This document shows positions 8,534-16,895 of a stretch of 20,000 nucleotides of DNA, one piece after another. The position numbers and the translations under genes are program-made. Under the pieces are notes generated by a model. That model saw nothing but the letters and a program-made list of their open reading frames with translations. It was not told where the DNA came from and did not search any database. The stretch is from Theodoxus fluviatilis (taxonomy: Eukaryota > Mollusca > Gastropoda > Cycloneritida > Neritidae), in contig JAWQFJ010012078.1 in NCBI GenBank assembly GCA_034096865.1, positions 70,001 to 90,000 on the forward strand, in the 5' to 3' direction. How positions within the stretch are numbered: the stretch's first letter is position 1; every line of letters starts with the position of its first letter.

Positions 8534-9370
8534 CACTAATTTGTTTTTTTCATTGTGACCATTTGTTTACTAACATTCATTGAGTTGATTCTTATTCCTA
8601 TTCATTAATCTTTGTTTCGAGAAGAGAGATTAGCTCGTAAGTAATAAGTTTGCAAGCTTTTCTGCCTGCGGATTCTCTAGATAAAGTTTAGCAGAGCTTG
8701 AAGTGTCTGTGTCTTTTTTTACACCGACCGACAATGTTTTTCTCTGCCTACTCTAAACTTTTTCTCTCTCGATTGGGGGTAGGGGGTGGGGGGTGGGGGG
8801 AGACAGAATGAAATCAAAGGTAAGCAACAAACTGCGTACTGTCCCATCTACTATTTAAGAATGTCTTAAAAACATTTTCAGCGAGAGAAATGTTGATTTA
8901 TGTTCAGATGAATCTACTGTAAACATGAATGCTCAAAGACCACAGCACACTAGCTGGTGAGGAAGGTTTCGGTGCAGCTCAGGCTGTATGCGGTTGTTCA
9001 CGACATTTGTTATGCCGGAAAAGGAGGGCTGACTCAGGCTAGCGAGTGGCGCAGCAAGCCTACATCGGGTTGAACGTACCTTACAAAATATGCCACGTGA
9101 GCATATTTGCTGCTGCTAAAAATAGTTCAAGGTCGCAGTGGAAGCGTATGGGTCCTTCTCAAAGAAACCCTCTTCTCCCTGCTATCGTATTTTTGGCATC
9201 GTCGCAGACGAAGCTCCTTTTTAGGAAAGCGGGACTGTCCGTCTAACCACATAGGAATCTCAGTAATTTTGGAAGGAGACATAGAGAAAGAGAACGGAGC
9301 AGAGAGAGGGGCAGACGGGTAGAGGCGAGCGTCCAGCTCGGATCAGAGGGAAAAGGTTTGAGACCCTGTA
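8534..9370. other. Unassigned sequence with a G-rich motif
   Basis: Pol similarity is lost after about 8533 and no LTR end is visible. The only notable element is the four-run G tract at 8775-8800. Short overlapping frames at 9046-9322 have no recognised motif. Confidence 0.55.
8775..8800 (+). other. Potential G-quadruplex
   Basis: Four runs of 5, 5, 6 and 6 G are separated by TA, T and T. The same run-TA-run-T-run-T-run layout occurs on the minus strand at 16756-16776 and on the plus strand at 18964-18987. Four G runs with 1-2 base loops are a standard G-quadruplex signature; biological use is not shown. Confidence 0.7.
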
Positions 9371-9475
9371 CACTTCACACAACACATGGTTACGAGTAAA
9401 TTGGAAAACAAGTACAACACATGGTTACGAGTAAATTGGAAAACAAGTGCACTTCACACAACACATGGTTACGAG
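9371..9475. repeat. 35-bp tandem duplication plus partial third copy
   Basis: The stretch 9381-9413 (AACACATGGTTACGAGTAAA then TTGGAAAACAAGT) is repeated exactly at 9416-9448. A partial third copy at 9450-9475 repeats 9371-9396 exactly, including the CACTTCACAC that precedes copy 1. The near identity implies a recent local duplication. Confidence 0.95.
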
Positions 9476-9685
9476 GCTCCCTGTGCGGTTGCCTTTTTGA
9501 AAAAAGAGAGCCGGAAGAACAAATCAAAACAAAACAAACCTGTTCAGACCTACAGAATAAAGGGGCCACTTTACGACAAGGAACTTTGCCTTCGCCATGC
9601 TCAAAAATAAACAACACAGCAACTGCTGCCGCAGGAGCTACAATCATAACATTAGCCTAAATCTTCATCATAGTCATAATAGACA

Positions 9686-10290
9686 GAGTACCTTGAAACC
9701 ACATGCGTTATTTCGCCTCGGTAACCCTCAAATCCTCCACCTTGTACATGTAGTCTCCACCTTATCCCCACCACGTTGTTCATGAGTATGGATTCTCACT
9801 TGAATCTATGATCTCAGTAAACATAGGTCGAGTACCTTAAAGCCATTTCTATGCATGCCAGAATTGTCCTCAGGAACACTCGGATACACTACCAAATATT
9901 TACAGTCCGCAACCCACCCCTCAAGCATCTTGTTCTTTAACGTTGTATTCTCACTCAGATCCAGGCTTCCGTGACTGCGATAAATGAAAACTCAGTACCT
10001 AAAAGCTTTTTTCAATACTTAATTCCTCACCCAGTATTTGTATTTTACATCCCATCCCCCAAAGCATGTGTGTCTAATTATCCGGTCAACCTCTCTTTTG
10101 CTGCACTTCTCTGCAGCCTTGCCAAAGGTATCATAATACTTCAGTTACCAGGTGAACGTCCGCCTGGCTCAAATGAGCGCGAACCTTTCGTTTGGAACTG
10201 CCAACAAAAATGCTATATTGAAGCTCTCGTCTTCCTGGGAGGGATCCTCCTTAGATGACCTCACAACAGGCAAATTGGTATTCACTCGTC
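9686..10290. repeat. Diverged tandem units of about 145-165 bp
   Basis: Unit starts are marked by GAGTACCTT (9686), GAGTACCTT (9830), CAGTACCT (9993) and CAGTTACC (10142). Each of the first three units has a C-rich middle (CCTCCACCTT, CCACCCCTC, CCATCCCCC) and a TTCTCACT- or TTCTCTG-like segment before the next start. Identity is low, so homology is likely but not certain. On the minus strand each boundary reads as (A)AG then GTAC or GTAA. Confidence 0.5.
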
Positions 10291-10771
10291 ATTTCGAGAT
10301 ATCTTTGGCAATGTGCAACCTTAAACAGATTTTTTCACAATTTTTTCACTCAGAGGAATAGTATCATAATCAGATTTAACAAGTCTTATTATCGAGCTGC
10401 TCTACTTTACTGTAAATTACTCGGAGCATCCACAATGAACCCACGAGATTGTTGCTAGTGCATAAATATTTTGCCTTATACCAGACTTTCTAACAGTCTT
10501 GCCCATTAAAATTTTTAACAGTTTATGTGTTACTAGCATTTCTCTATTTGACGAGCCGTCCTCAAGCGCTCAAAGATTCCCGCCATTTTTAAAAATTCTA
10601 ATTTGTGATGGACTCATACCCCTAAGTTGCACTTTCAAGCATAATATGACCCTCCGCTACAATATAAAACGGAAATTACCTCACTGTATTTCGAGACATC
10701 GGCCAAATAAAGCGAGAGGAGTTATGAATGTCAATTTTGATGGATTTGAAACTTCCATTCATTTCTTAATA
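10291..10771. other. Unassigned sequence left of the LTR element
   Basis: AT-rich sequence without a supported gene. It forms the pre-insertion flank of the LTR element, ending in the CCATA target site (10772-10776). Confidence 0.55.
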
Positions 10772-10776
10772 CCATA
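10772..10776. other. Target-site duplication, left copy (CCATA)
   Basis: CCATA directly precedes the left LTR and recurs at 12811-12815 directly after the right LTR. Five-base duplications are usual for Ty3/gypsy integrases. Confidence 0.93.
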
Positions 10777-11307
10777 TGTCACGACTCGGTTTAATATTTT
10801 TAAACTTTAAAATATCATAGTGAATTTTGTCTCGGAGTTGATAGGCCTTTAAGAGTTATGCGCTGTCAGCACTTGCTGATTGCGCATTATCAGAGCGTGT
10901 TGCACGTGTTTTGTTTTGGTTCTGCAGCGGCTCGTGCTGAACGTTTTTGCATAATCTGATTCTTGGCGTTTTCCCTCGGCTATATATAGAGGAGGCGGAG
11001 AGGGGAAAGAGGGAATATAATGGATTGAGCTAAGAACTGCTGTGGATAAGCCCGCTGGGCGGTTTTGTAAAATGTTTTTAATTTGTAACTGTTTTCTTTT
11101 CTTCTTTCATTTTCATTTGTATGTTCATGAAAGTTTTGTTTGAAAGATGTTTGAGTAATTGAGTTGATTTTGTTTTACGCCGGATTTGGTTTGTGGCGTC
11201 ATTGTCTTTAAATGTGATTACTGACTGAGGAAGGATTTTCCCTTTATTATTATTTTTTCACTGTCCGGTTGGGGTCGAGCCACCTTCCACCCACCCCAAC
11301 CGTGACA
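10777..11307 (+). repeat. 5' LTR
   Basis: It begins TGTCACGACTCGG and ends CCCCAACCGTGACA, giving 7-bp terminal inverted repeats within the canonical TG...CA. A TATATATA box lies at 10981-10988, so U3 would be about 235 bp and transcription would start near 11010-11020. A GC-rich stem-prone segment (GCCCGCTGGGCGG) follows at about 11050. No canonical AATAAA is seen on the plus strand. Confidence 0.95.
10981..10988 (+). promoter_or_regulatory. TATA box of the 5' LTR
   Basis: TATATATA is followed by a purine-rich stretch, and the same box is conserved in the right LTR at 12485-12492. Its position about 200 bp into the LTR fits a U3 promoter driving the element RNA. Confidence 0.7.
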
Positions 11308-11309
11308 GA

Positions 11310-11327
11310 TGGGGACTCGTCCGGGAT
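11310..11327 (+). other. Primer-binding site, tRNA-Pro type
   Basis: TGGGGACTCGTCCGGGAT is complementary to the 3' end of tRNA-Pro at 17 of 18 positions. It begins with the TGG that pairs with the tRNA CCA tail and lies 2 bases after the left LTR. It primes minus-strand DNA synthesis and sets the element orientation as plus. Confidence 0.9.
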
Positions 11328-11820
11328 TCCTTCCATGAAATCAGTCACTAATCTTGTGTTGTCTTGCGTGACTTGTAATTGTAAACTTTAAATCAATGTA
11401 AATTGTTTGAGCTCTGGTTTATTTTACTAAGTTTCTATGCTACTTTGCCGCGCATGTCGCTGCCGGTTTTGTTTTGTCAGCAAGGAGATCTGTGCTGTAC
11501 AGATTTTGAGGCTGGGCCGGTTTGTCAAGTTTTCTTATTTCGGTGACCTGTGTTGGGCGTTACTGATCATGATGGAGTGACAGTGTTTGGTCTTGCCGGG
11601 GCAGACTTGGATGGTTGCTGTTCACTGGGTGACAGAACTGGGTCTGGGCAGACCGGGTTTGTTTTTGTTGTGGGTTGGTGTCTCTCCTGGGGTTGGAGGC
11701 ATGGTTAGGAGCAGTCGTGAGGACGTTCCTGGGGGTGCTGTGGTCACCTGTTCAGACTGTATCCATAGTCTTAAGCTCTCCTGACAATGTCTGTCTTTCA
11801 TCCAGTTTTTTGTTGAGGGG

Positions 11821-11925
11821 TCTGGGAGGTTTCTCCCCACCTCTTGGTTTATTAGTGTTCTTTTGGGGGTCAGGGAGGTAGCTCCCCACTTCCATGCTTT
11901 ATCGTTCTTTTTGGGTTCTGGGGGT
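11821..11925 (+). repeat. Two tandem hairpin units in the LTR element interior
   Basis: Imperfect copies about 49 bp apart each contain a short hairpin, GGGAGGTTTCTCCC (about 11825-11838) and GGGAGGTAGCTCCC (about 11874-11887). A shared TTTAT-GTTCTTTT-GGG tail follows each. In an element without genes such structures could serve in RNA packaging, but this is only inference. Confidence 0.6.
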
Positions 11926-12015
11926 TAATACTTTTCTTTACTTGTGTACGAGACTCTACGTGTGTACGAGAAGCAAGTTGTGATGTCGCTGGTTGTTCGT
12001 TTTTTGTTATCTGTT

Positions 12016-12169
12016 GACAGGCATGTGTAAATCTAGTGACAGGCATGTGTAAATCGAGTGACTGGCGTGTGTAAATCTAGTGACAGGCGTGTGTAAATCT
12101 AGAGACAGGCGTGTGTAAATCTAGTGAAAGACGTGTGTAAATCTAGCGACAGACAGGTATAAATCTGTT
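12016..12169 (+). repeat. 22-bp tandem array, seven units, inside the LTR element
   Basis: Seven contiguous 22-bp units follow the consensus GACAGGCGTGTGTAAATCTA plus GT. They start at 12016, 12038, 12060, 12082, 12104, 12126 and 12148, and a partial GACAGACCC follows. Central units differ by one or two bases, while the last two are more diverged. As 22 is not a multiple of three, the array cannot encode a simple repeated peptide. Confidence 0.97.
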
Positions 12170-12269
12170 GACAGACCCCTAGCAGTCCTTTTCGTTTTAG
12201 AAGGAAAGAGTTAGGATTGGACCAAGTCGTGTCTTAGTTTTCGGCTTAGACAGGAGAAAGTTTAATCCT

Positions 12270-12280
12270 AGGGGGGGTTC
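12270..12280 (+). other. Polypurine-tract-like sequence
   Basis: AGGGGGGG followed by TTC lies directly before the right LTR, where the plus-strand primer is expected. The three pyrimidines at the junction are a small deviation from a pure purine tract. Confidence 0.65.
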
Positions 12281-12810
12281 TGTCACGACTCGGTTTAATA
12301 TTTTTTAACTTTAAAATATCATAGTGAATGTTGTCTCGGAGTTGATACGCCTTTAAGAGTTATGCGCTGTCAGCACTTGCTGATTGCGCATTATCAGAGC
12401 GGGTTGCACGTGTGTTGTTTTGGTTCTGCAGCGGCTCGTGCTGAACGTTTTTGCATAATCTGATTCTTGACGTTTTCCCTCGCCTATATATAGAGGAGGC
12501 GGAGAGGGGAAAGGGGAAATATAATGGATTGAGCTAAGAACTGCTGTGGATAAGCCCGCTGGGCGGTTTTGTAAAATGTTTTTAATTTGTAACTGTTTTC
12601 TTTTCTTCTTTCATTTTCATTTGTATGTTCGTGAAAGTTTTGTTTGAAAGATGTTTGAGTAATTGAGTTGATTTTGTTTTACGCCGGATTTGGTTTGTGG
12701 CGTCATTGACTTTAAATGTGATTACTGACTGAGGAAGAATTTTCCCTTTATTATTTTTTTTCATTGTCCGGTTGGGGTCGAGCCACCTTCCACCCACCCC
12801 AACCGTGACA
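12281..12810 (+). repeat. 3' LTR
   Basis: This is a nearly identical copy of 10777-11307 with the same TGTCACG/CGTGACA ends. The differences are mostly isolated substitutions plus one indel in the T-rich run near 12758. Confidence 0.95.
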
Positions 12811-12815
12811 CCATA
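12811..12815. other. Target-site duplication, right copy (CCATA)
   Basis: It matches 10772-10776 exactly and marks the right boundary of the insertion. Confidence 0.93.
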
Positions 12816-13378
12816 GCATCACATTTTCTGAAATTCGATCGTTTTCTTTGCTTACTCTGCACACTCGGATCTTCCCCTTTTAAGTGTCCTAATGAAGCTT
12901 CCCCAACCTTCAGGTGCACAATATAGGACACTGGTGCTTCGGTGTACAGCGAAAACTGTAGGCAGTGACTGCATCGGTGAGATGTTCTTCATCACGTGCG
13001 AAAATCACTTTAATCTGCAGCGGATACCGATGAAAGAATGACAGTAAAACCTGTTGAAATTATTTTAAGTACAAGAATCATGTAACTTTGTGTCTGGGAG
13101 TACCGTGGTGGCACGGTTATTTCACGGGTTTGATGGTAATGAGTACAGACATCGACAAGTACGAGATGAATGGTTTTGAGTGTCCGCTGTCGCTCTGATA
13201 GCACTCTCGCTGATCACGCATTTTTATTTTCATGAACTTACTTTATTTTTAATCAGTTATTGTTACAACCCCTTTAAACAGCCATTTGTTATAATGTGCA
13301 CCTAATAAACTGTTCGGGAATGTGGATTGACAGAAACTTTACTATCGGGTAAAATTGTGGACTAAAAACGCGAACACG
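12816..13378. other. Unassigned; possible 3' UTR of the minus-strand exon
   Basis: There is no supported frame. If the candidate exon at 13379-13644 is real, its 3' UTR would run here. AATAAA signals on the minus strand at 13242-13247 and 13223-13228 lie about 130-155 bases beyond its stop codon. Confidence 0.35.
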
Positions 13379-13644
13379 TTACAAACAAAAAGATGAGCAG
13401 ATGCCTTTATGTTCATCTCCTAAAAAACCTCGACGAGGCAATGTTGAATCTGCAGAGTGACCATCAGATGCGACTCGAGATGGACTTTTTACACTCAGCT
13501 CCTTGAATCTCGTCATTGGGACGCTCAGTTTTGTGTCATTTTCAGAGACCGTCACTGGAGTCAATTGAAAATATAAAGAGCAGTTCAAGTCGTGCAAAGA
13601 ATTCCAGAGTTTTATGATTAGGTTTTCCTGTAGCAGTGCTATGT
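13379..13644 (-). CDS. Candidate 3'-terminal exon, unidentified protein
   Basis: On the minus strand a strong acceptor-like sequence (a pyrimidine tract over about 13650-13672 ending in CTGCAG at 13645-13650) leads into an open frame of about 88 codons ending at TAA (13379-13381). The predicted tail starts IALLQENLIIKLWNSLHDLN and contains Ser/Thr/Lys-rich, hydrophilic sequence (SVKSPSRVASDGHSADSTLP), plausible for a cytoplasmic C-terminal tail. Two AATAAA signals follow downstream. The exon would start in phase 1. The open frame upstream of the acceptor translates the pyrimidine tract and is not coding. No family is recognised and no neighbouring exon is visible, so it may be chance or a decayed gene. 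Confidence 0.3.
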
Positions 13645-15139
13645 CTGCAGCGAACAAAAGAGAGAGAAGGAAAAGTGTTATATTCTTGGGAAAACAGTTA
13701 CATCGCAGAGGCCGATGGTGAAAAAGAAAAAAGCAGAACAATTGGTTCATGCTCAAAAGGCATCCGGACGCCAATTTCAGTAAATTAATGTTTCCTTTTC
13801 GGGCCAAAAAATCTTAACGTAATGACCGGGGAAGAGGGAACGCAAATAACTGCCCCAAGAGCATTGATTGTCTACTGATGATCTCTGCTCTTCAAAAGTC
13901 CCTGACCTTTACCCAGGAGGACACTATTGTCACGCACTCTTGTGACGCGACACAAAATTGGGACTGGCACTTCTATTGCAATTATCTTTCTTAGCGGATT
14001 TTTGTTCGAAAGAGTCGCGAAAGCGTTTGTTGCGGTCACGTGAACGAGTCATTCACTTTCGGTTGCAGAAGTCGAGGAAAGTGCTTCCGAGACAAAAATG
14101 GGTCACGTAACATCTATTTAAAGCCCCGAGCGCGGCATTTTTGTGTGTGGCCGAGATTTGATCATTGTTTCATTTGGAGTCGTGGGCTTGGACATCTCAA
14201 TTCTGATTATCCGTCTTGGCAGAATCTTGTTCGAAGGTGTTGCGAAAAGATTTATTGTGGTCAATGTGACCGAGTTCAACGCACGCCAGTTAGCCGAACC
14301 ACTCGGTAACCCACATTTCGACTTAAATGACGAAGCTACTTATGCATTCTACATAGGGCTTCGATCAATTGATACTGCTATTGGGTCATGGCTTCTTTGT
14401 ATTTATGTCACTGATTCTGAAACTGAGCAGTTTGCATGCGAACCGGAGAAAAAATGGCTTTGTCGGCGCCTGATGCTCCATCGAGAGCTCAGATGATTTA
14501 TAATGATGACGATGAAATAAGCAACGTCTTGAAAATCACGCTGCTAACCGCAAGAGAAAAATGAAACATAAACAGCCGTTTAATTCCCATTAAAACCGCA
14601 TAATTACATACTGACTTAGTTAGCCAAAATGTAGAGTGCGGTACTCTGTTTGGAGGATGGAAGGATTACAAGCGAGGTTATACTTGTGGGCATCAGCGAT
14701 CGCGAATGCAACAGCGGGAGTTTGTGAATTTGCTGCCTGCCTGACCTTCGTACAAATGATTGTTATGGCTGCTCCCTACAGGGTGCCCGCTCTGTGTTAG
14801 AATGATTAAAACAATTCCACAGACACCGCCCCTTTGTGGGAAACCAGGCATTAGAACTAAGACGTTACTTGAGCTAACCCATGGTAGCCTCTGAATGCAA
14901 AGTATCGTGCTACAAGACTCACATCCGGTGCTCGCATAGAAAGCATGTATGAACCGTTTCTGACTTATGGACTTTATTCACGGTAGCCATGTTGCCAACT
15001 CAGAACGAGGCGAGCACATCATAACGAATGGCTGCCAGTATTAGACACTGCTGTGTGTTCATGTGCACGAATGATGCAAAGTGCGTATCTGATTGGGTTT
15101 TTATCGTTTCATTCTATTCCTAAGGACGAAGGTATTTGT
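13645..15139. other. Unassigned sequence with an internal weak duplication
   Basis: No supported gene. A stretch at about 14004-14052 (TTGTTCGAAAGAGTCGCGAA onward) resembles 14227-14276 (TTGTTCGAAGGTGTTGCGAA onward), an offset of about 223 bp. An open frame at 14143-14496 (plus, 117 codons) has a hydrophobic N-terminal stretch but overlaps this duplication and shows no known motif; a TATTTAAAG at 14115-14123 lies before it. I treat it as unsupported. Confidence 0.5.
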
Positions 15140-15144
15140 ATGCA
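15140..15144. other. Target-site duplication of the solo LTR, left (ATGCA)
   Basis: ATGCA directly precedes TGTTACG and is repeated directly after CGTAACA at 15728-15732. Confidence 0.88.
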
Positions 15145-15727
15145 TGTTACGAATCGAATGTGGCGAATGGTGGTGTGCACGTGGTTAGGTTTTGACTGGG
15201 ATTATTTTTAGCATGAGTGGGTGACGTACTGACTGAGGAGTGTTCACGGGTGAGCGAATGATCTGATTGATTGTATATTTGCCGAGTGAAAGCTGGATAC
15301 GACACTCGAGCGAATGAACCCCAGGGTGACGGGTGAGTGCTGATTTTATCTGTAACCTTATACATTGTAAATACCGCGGATGCATGATGATTGTTAGTGA
15401 AGGAACGGATGAGTGAGTTTGGGTTATTTTCAGGGTTCGTTGGTATGGTCCAAGTCCCAGAGACGCTGACGAAGGCTCGGAGCTTGACTGGCGGGGGCCG
15501 GTGCAAGGAATATCGGCGGGGGCCCTGTGAGCGCGTGAGCGGCGGAAGTCTGAGTGCCGGCGGGGGCCGCACGTCAGCACCCGTGAGCCCTGGTGTGGGA
15601 CGGGCAGGGGAGTTGGTTTGTGCTGAATACACCCCGTTGGAACTCTGCGCTGGCGTTTTGTGTTTCTTGTTTATTTTCATTGGTACGGGCTAGGCAAACC
15701 GGAGGCCCAGTTAGCCTGTCCGTAACA
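15145..15727. mobile_element. Solo LTR, Ty3/gypsy-like
   Basis: This 583-bp segment begins TGTTACG and ends CGTAACA, a 7-bp terminal inverted repeat within TG...CA. It is bounded by a perfect 5-bp duplication (ATGCA). No primer-binding site, coding region or second LTR is present nearby, so it is best read as the product of recombination between the two LTRs of a full element. Inside are three exact copies of GGCGGGGGCC (15490-15499, 15515-15524, 15559-15568), which resemble GC-box promoter elements. Orientation is not clear. The minus-strand open frame of 177 codons (15147-15680) is spread across the LTR and is not considered a gene. The sequence differs from the LTRs at 10777 and 12281, so it is another family. 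Confidence 0.85.
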
Positions 15728-15732
15728 ATGCA
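15728..15732. other. Target-site duplication of the solo LTR, right (ATGCA)
   Basis: Exact copy of 15140-15144. Confidence 0.88.
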
Positions 15733-15823
15733 GAAGATTGGTTGAGATAAAATCCAAGGCATGTATGCAGGATGTAGCAACACAGAGCTAGCGTGCATGT
15801 ATTCAGTGATTCACAAATCAGTG

Positions 15824-16060
15824 TTAATGATGATAATGATAATCTTTATTTTTGTCTTTTTTGAGGAAATTCTATTGGGGAAATTTCAACCCGGTCGCTG
15901 CTGTGCAGCTCCTAGTGACCAGTTTTACTCCTCTGTAGGAGAGGCAGTGTGAGTGAAGCAACTTGCCCAATGATGCAACTCTAAGATCTGTGCGGTTTCG
16001 AACACTGCAGCCATTATCTGCAAACGACTGCAGATCAACCGCTCTGTCTGCTCGCTGCTT
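15824..16060 (-). mobile_element. tRNA-derived SINE, decayed
   Basis: Read on the minus strand, a degenerate tRNA-like head (16060 to about 15988) contains a box B-like TGTTCGAAACC (15994-16004) and a weak box A region. The body includes GAGTGAAGCAACTTGCCC in reverse (15951-15968), similar to the GGGCAAGTTGCTT-type core seen after the tRNA head in many animal SINEs. A short hairpin lies at 15929-15942. The tail is A-rich with AATAAAG followed by ATT/ATC trinucleotide repeats (15824-15853), as many SINEs and their partner LINEs end. Box A is too degraded to name the parent tRNA. No target-site duplication could be assigned with confidence. Confidence 0.6.
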
Positions 16061-16233
16061 TAATAATGTGGTTTTATCATCACAGGGAAATTTGACGAGT
16101 GATGTACACCTACAATGTTTGAATTGTACATATCATTTATCTTATATATCATCGACTCTAATCATCAACTCCTCATTGCATACATCGTAACATCTGCGCT
16201 TACACACACTGGACATAGACACATCGTTCCCGT

Positions 16234-16330
16234 TGAATGAATAAATGAACGAATGAATGAATGAATGAATGAATGAATGAATTAATGAATTAATGAATTA
16301 ACGAATAAATGAGTCAATTAATGAATACTA
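16234..16330. repeat. (GAAT)n microsatellite
   Basis: GAATGAAT repeats with ATTAAT, AACGAAT and AAATGAG variants. The centre (about 16250-16280) is nearly perfect and the edges are degenerate. Confidence 0.95.
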
Positions 16331-16895
16331 ATGAACGTAATTTCTATAACCTATCGGTCTTTGTATACTATTCAAGGCCTTTGATTACGATTGATGGTTA
16401 ATAGTCGGTTATCAAGAAGGCATGTCAAGCCATGAGTTCCCAATAATTCGCCTCTTGCGAAACTCGTACAGAGACGCGAAGCGTTCCCGTTGAAACTCAC
16501 ATAATCCCTCTGCAAGGAGATAAACTGTTCACAAAGCAACAGTTCTATGACAGAAAAAGACAGAAGGTACGATACGTAAATTGTTGGAAAATAGCTACCT
16601 TATATATATTATCTTGGTAGTCTCTGAGACACATAATGTGAGCGGAGCTGAAACAGCGTGCTGTGCAGACCTCGCTTTGAAACTAATATGGCCGCTGTGT
16701 AAATAAGCTCCATGCTCGCTATTTCTTTGAGTGGAAGATGTCCCCCTTCCTCTCACCCCCCACCCCACCCCTACCCGCACTCTCGGGATGCTTCGTGAAC
16801 AAGTCATGGATTCTTTGAGAAAACCGGGAAAAGGTTAGGTAAAAACAAACTGTAAAAAATTAATATTGCGTAAATTTCAAATCCCACTCCAAGCA
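16331..16895. other. Unassigned sequence with repeat fragment and G-rich motif
   Basis: No supported gene. It contains the second copy of the dispersed motif (16446-16478, similar to 6723-6755) and, on the minus strand, the four-run G tract at 16756-16776 (3, 4, 4 and 6 G separated by TA, T and T). Confidence 0.55.
16756..16776 (-). other. Potential G-quadruplex
   Basis: On the minus strand, runs of 3, 4, 4 and 6 G are separated by TA, T and T. It shares its layout with 8775-8800 and 18964-18987. Confidence 0.65.

Larger units (their letters stand above)
10777..12810 (+). mobile_element. Non-autonomous LTR retrotransposon (TRIM-like), complete
   Basis: Two direct repeats of about 530 bp (10777-11307 and 12281-12810) flank a 973-bp interior. 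A tRNA-Pro-type primer-binding site begins three bases inside the left LTR and a G-rich tract abuts the right LTR. The element is flanked by the 5-bp duplication CCATA (10772-10776 and 12811-12815). LTR ends are TGTCACG and CGTGACA. The interior has no gag, protease, reverse transcriptase or integrase and no frame above about 70 codons. It therefore resembles terminal-repeat retrotransposons in miniature, which depend on proteins made by autonomous elements; its LTRs are longer than usual for that class. About 15 substitutions and one indel separate the LTRs (roughly 97% identity), so insertion was fairly recent. Confidence 0.95.

Noticed and set aside
10499..10810. 103-codon plus-strand ORF
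   Set aside because: It runs into the left LTR across the insertion site and carries no motif.
12016..12169. CRISPR array
   Set aside because: The 22-bp units are contiguous with no unique spacers, lie inside an LTR element in animal DNA, and there are no cas genes.
13925..13960. TGTCACG-like start that resembles the left end of the LTR element
   Set aside because: The similarity ends after about 10 bases, and no matching CGTGACA end or target duplication was found.
14143..14496. 117-codon plus-strand ORF with hydrophobic N-terminus
   Set aside because: It overlaps a local duplication, has no recognisable domain, and its length is possible by chance.
14827..14885. Possible third tRNA-like sequence (GAGCTAA near 14871 on a weakly tRNA-like stretch)
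   Set aside because: No consistent acceptor or anticodon stem could be drawn.
15147..15680. 177-codon minus-strand ORF
   Set aside because: It lies entirely within the solo LTR, has Pro/Ser/Thr bias from GC-rich sequence and shows no motif.
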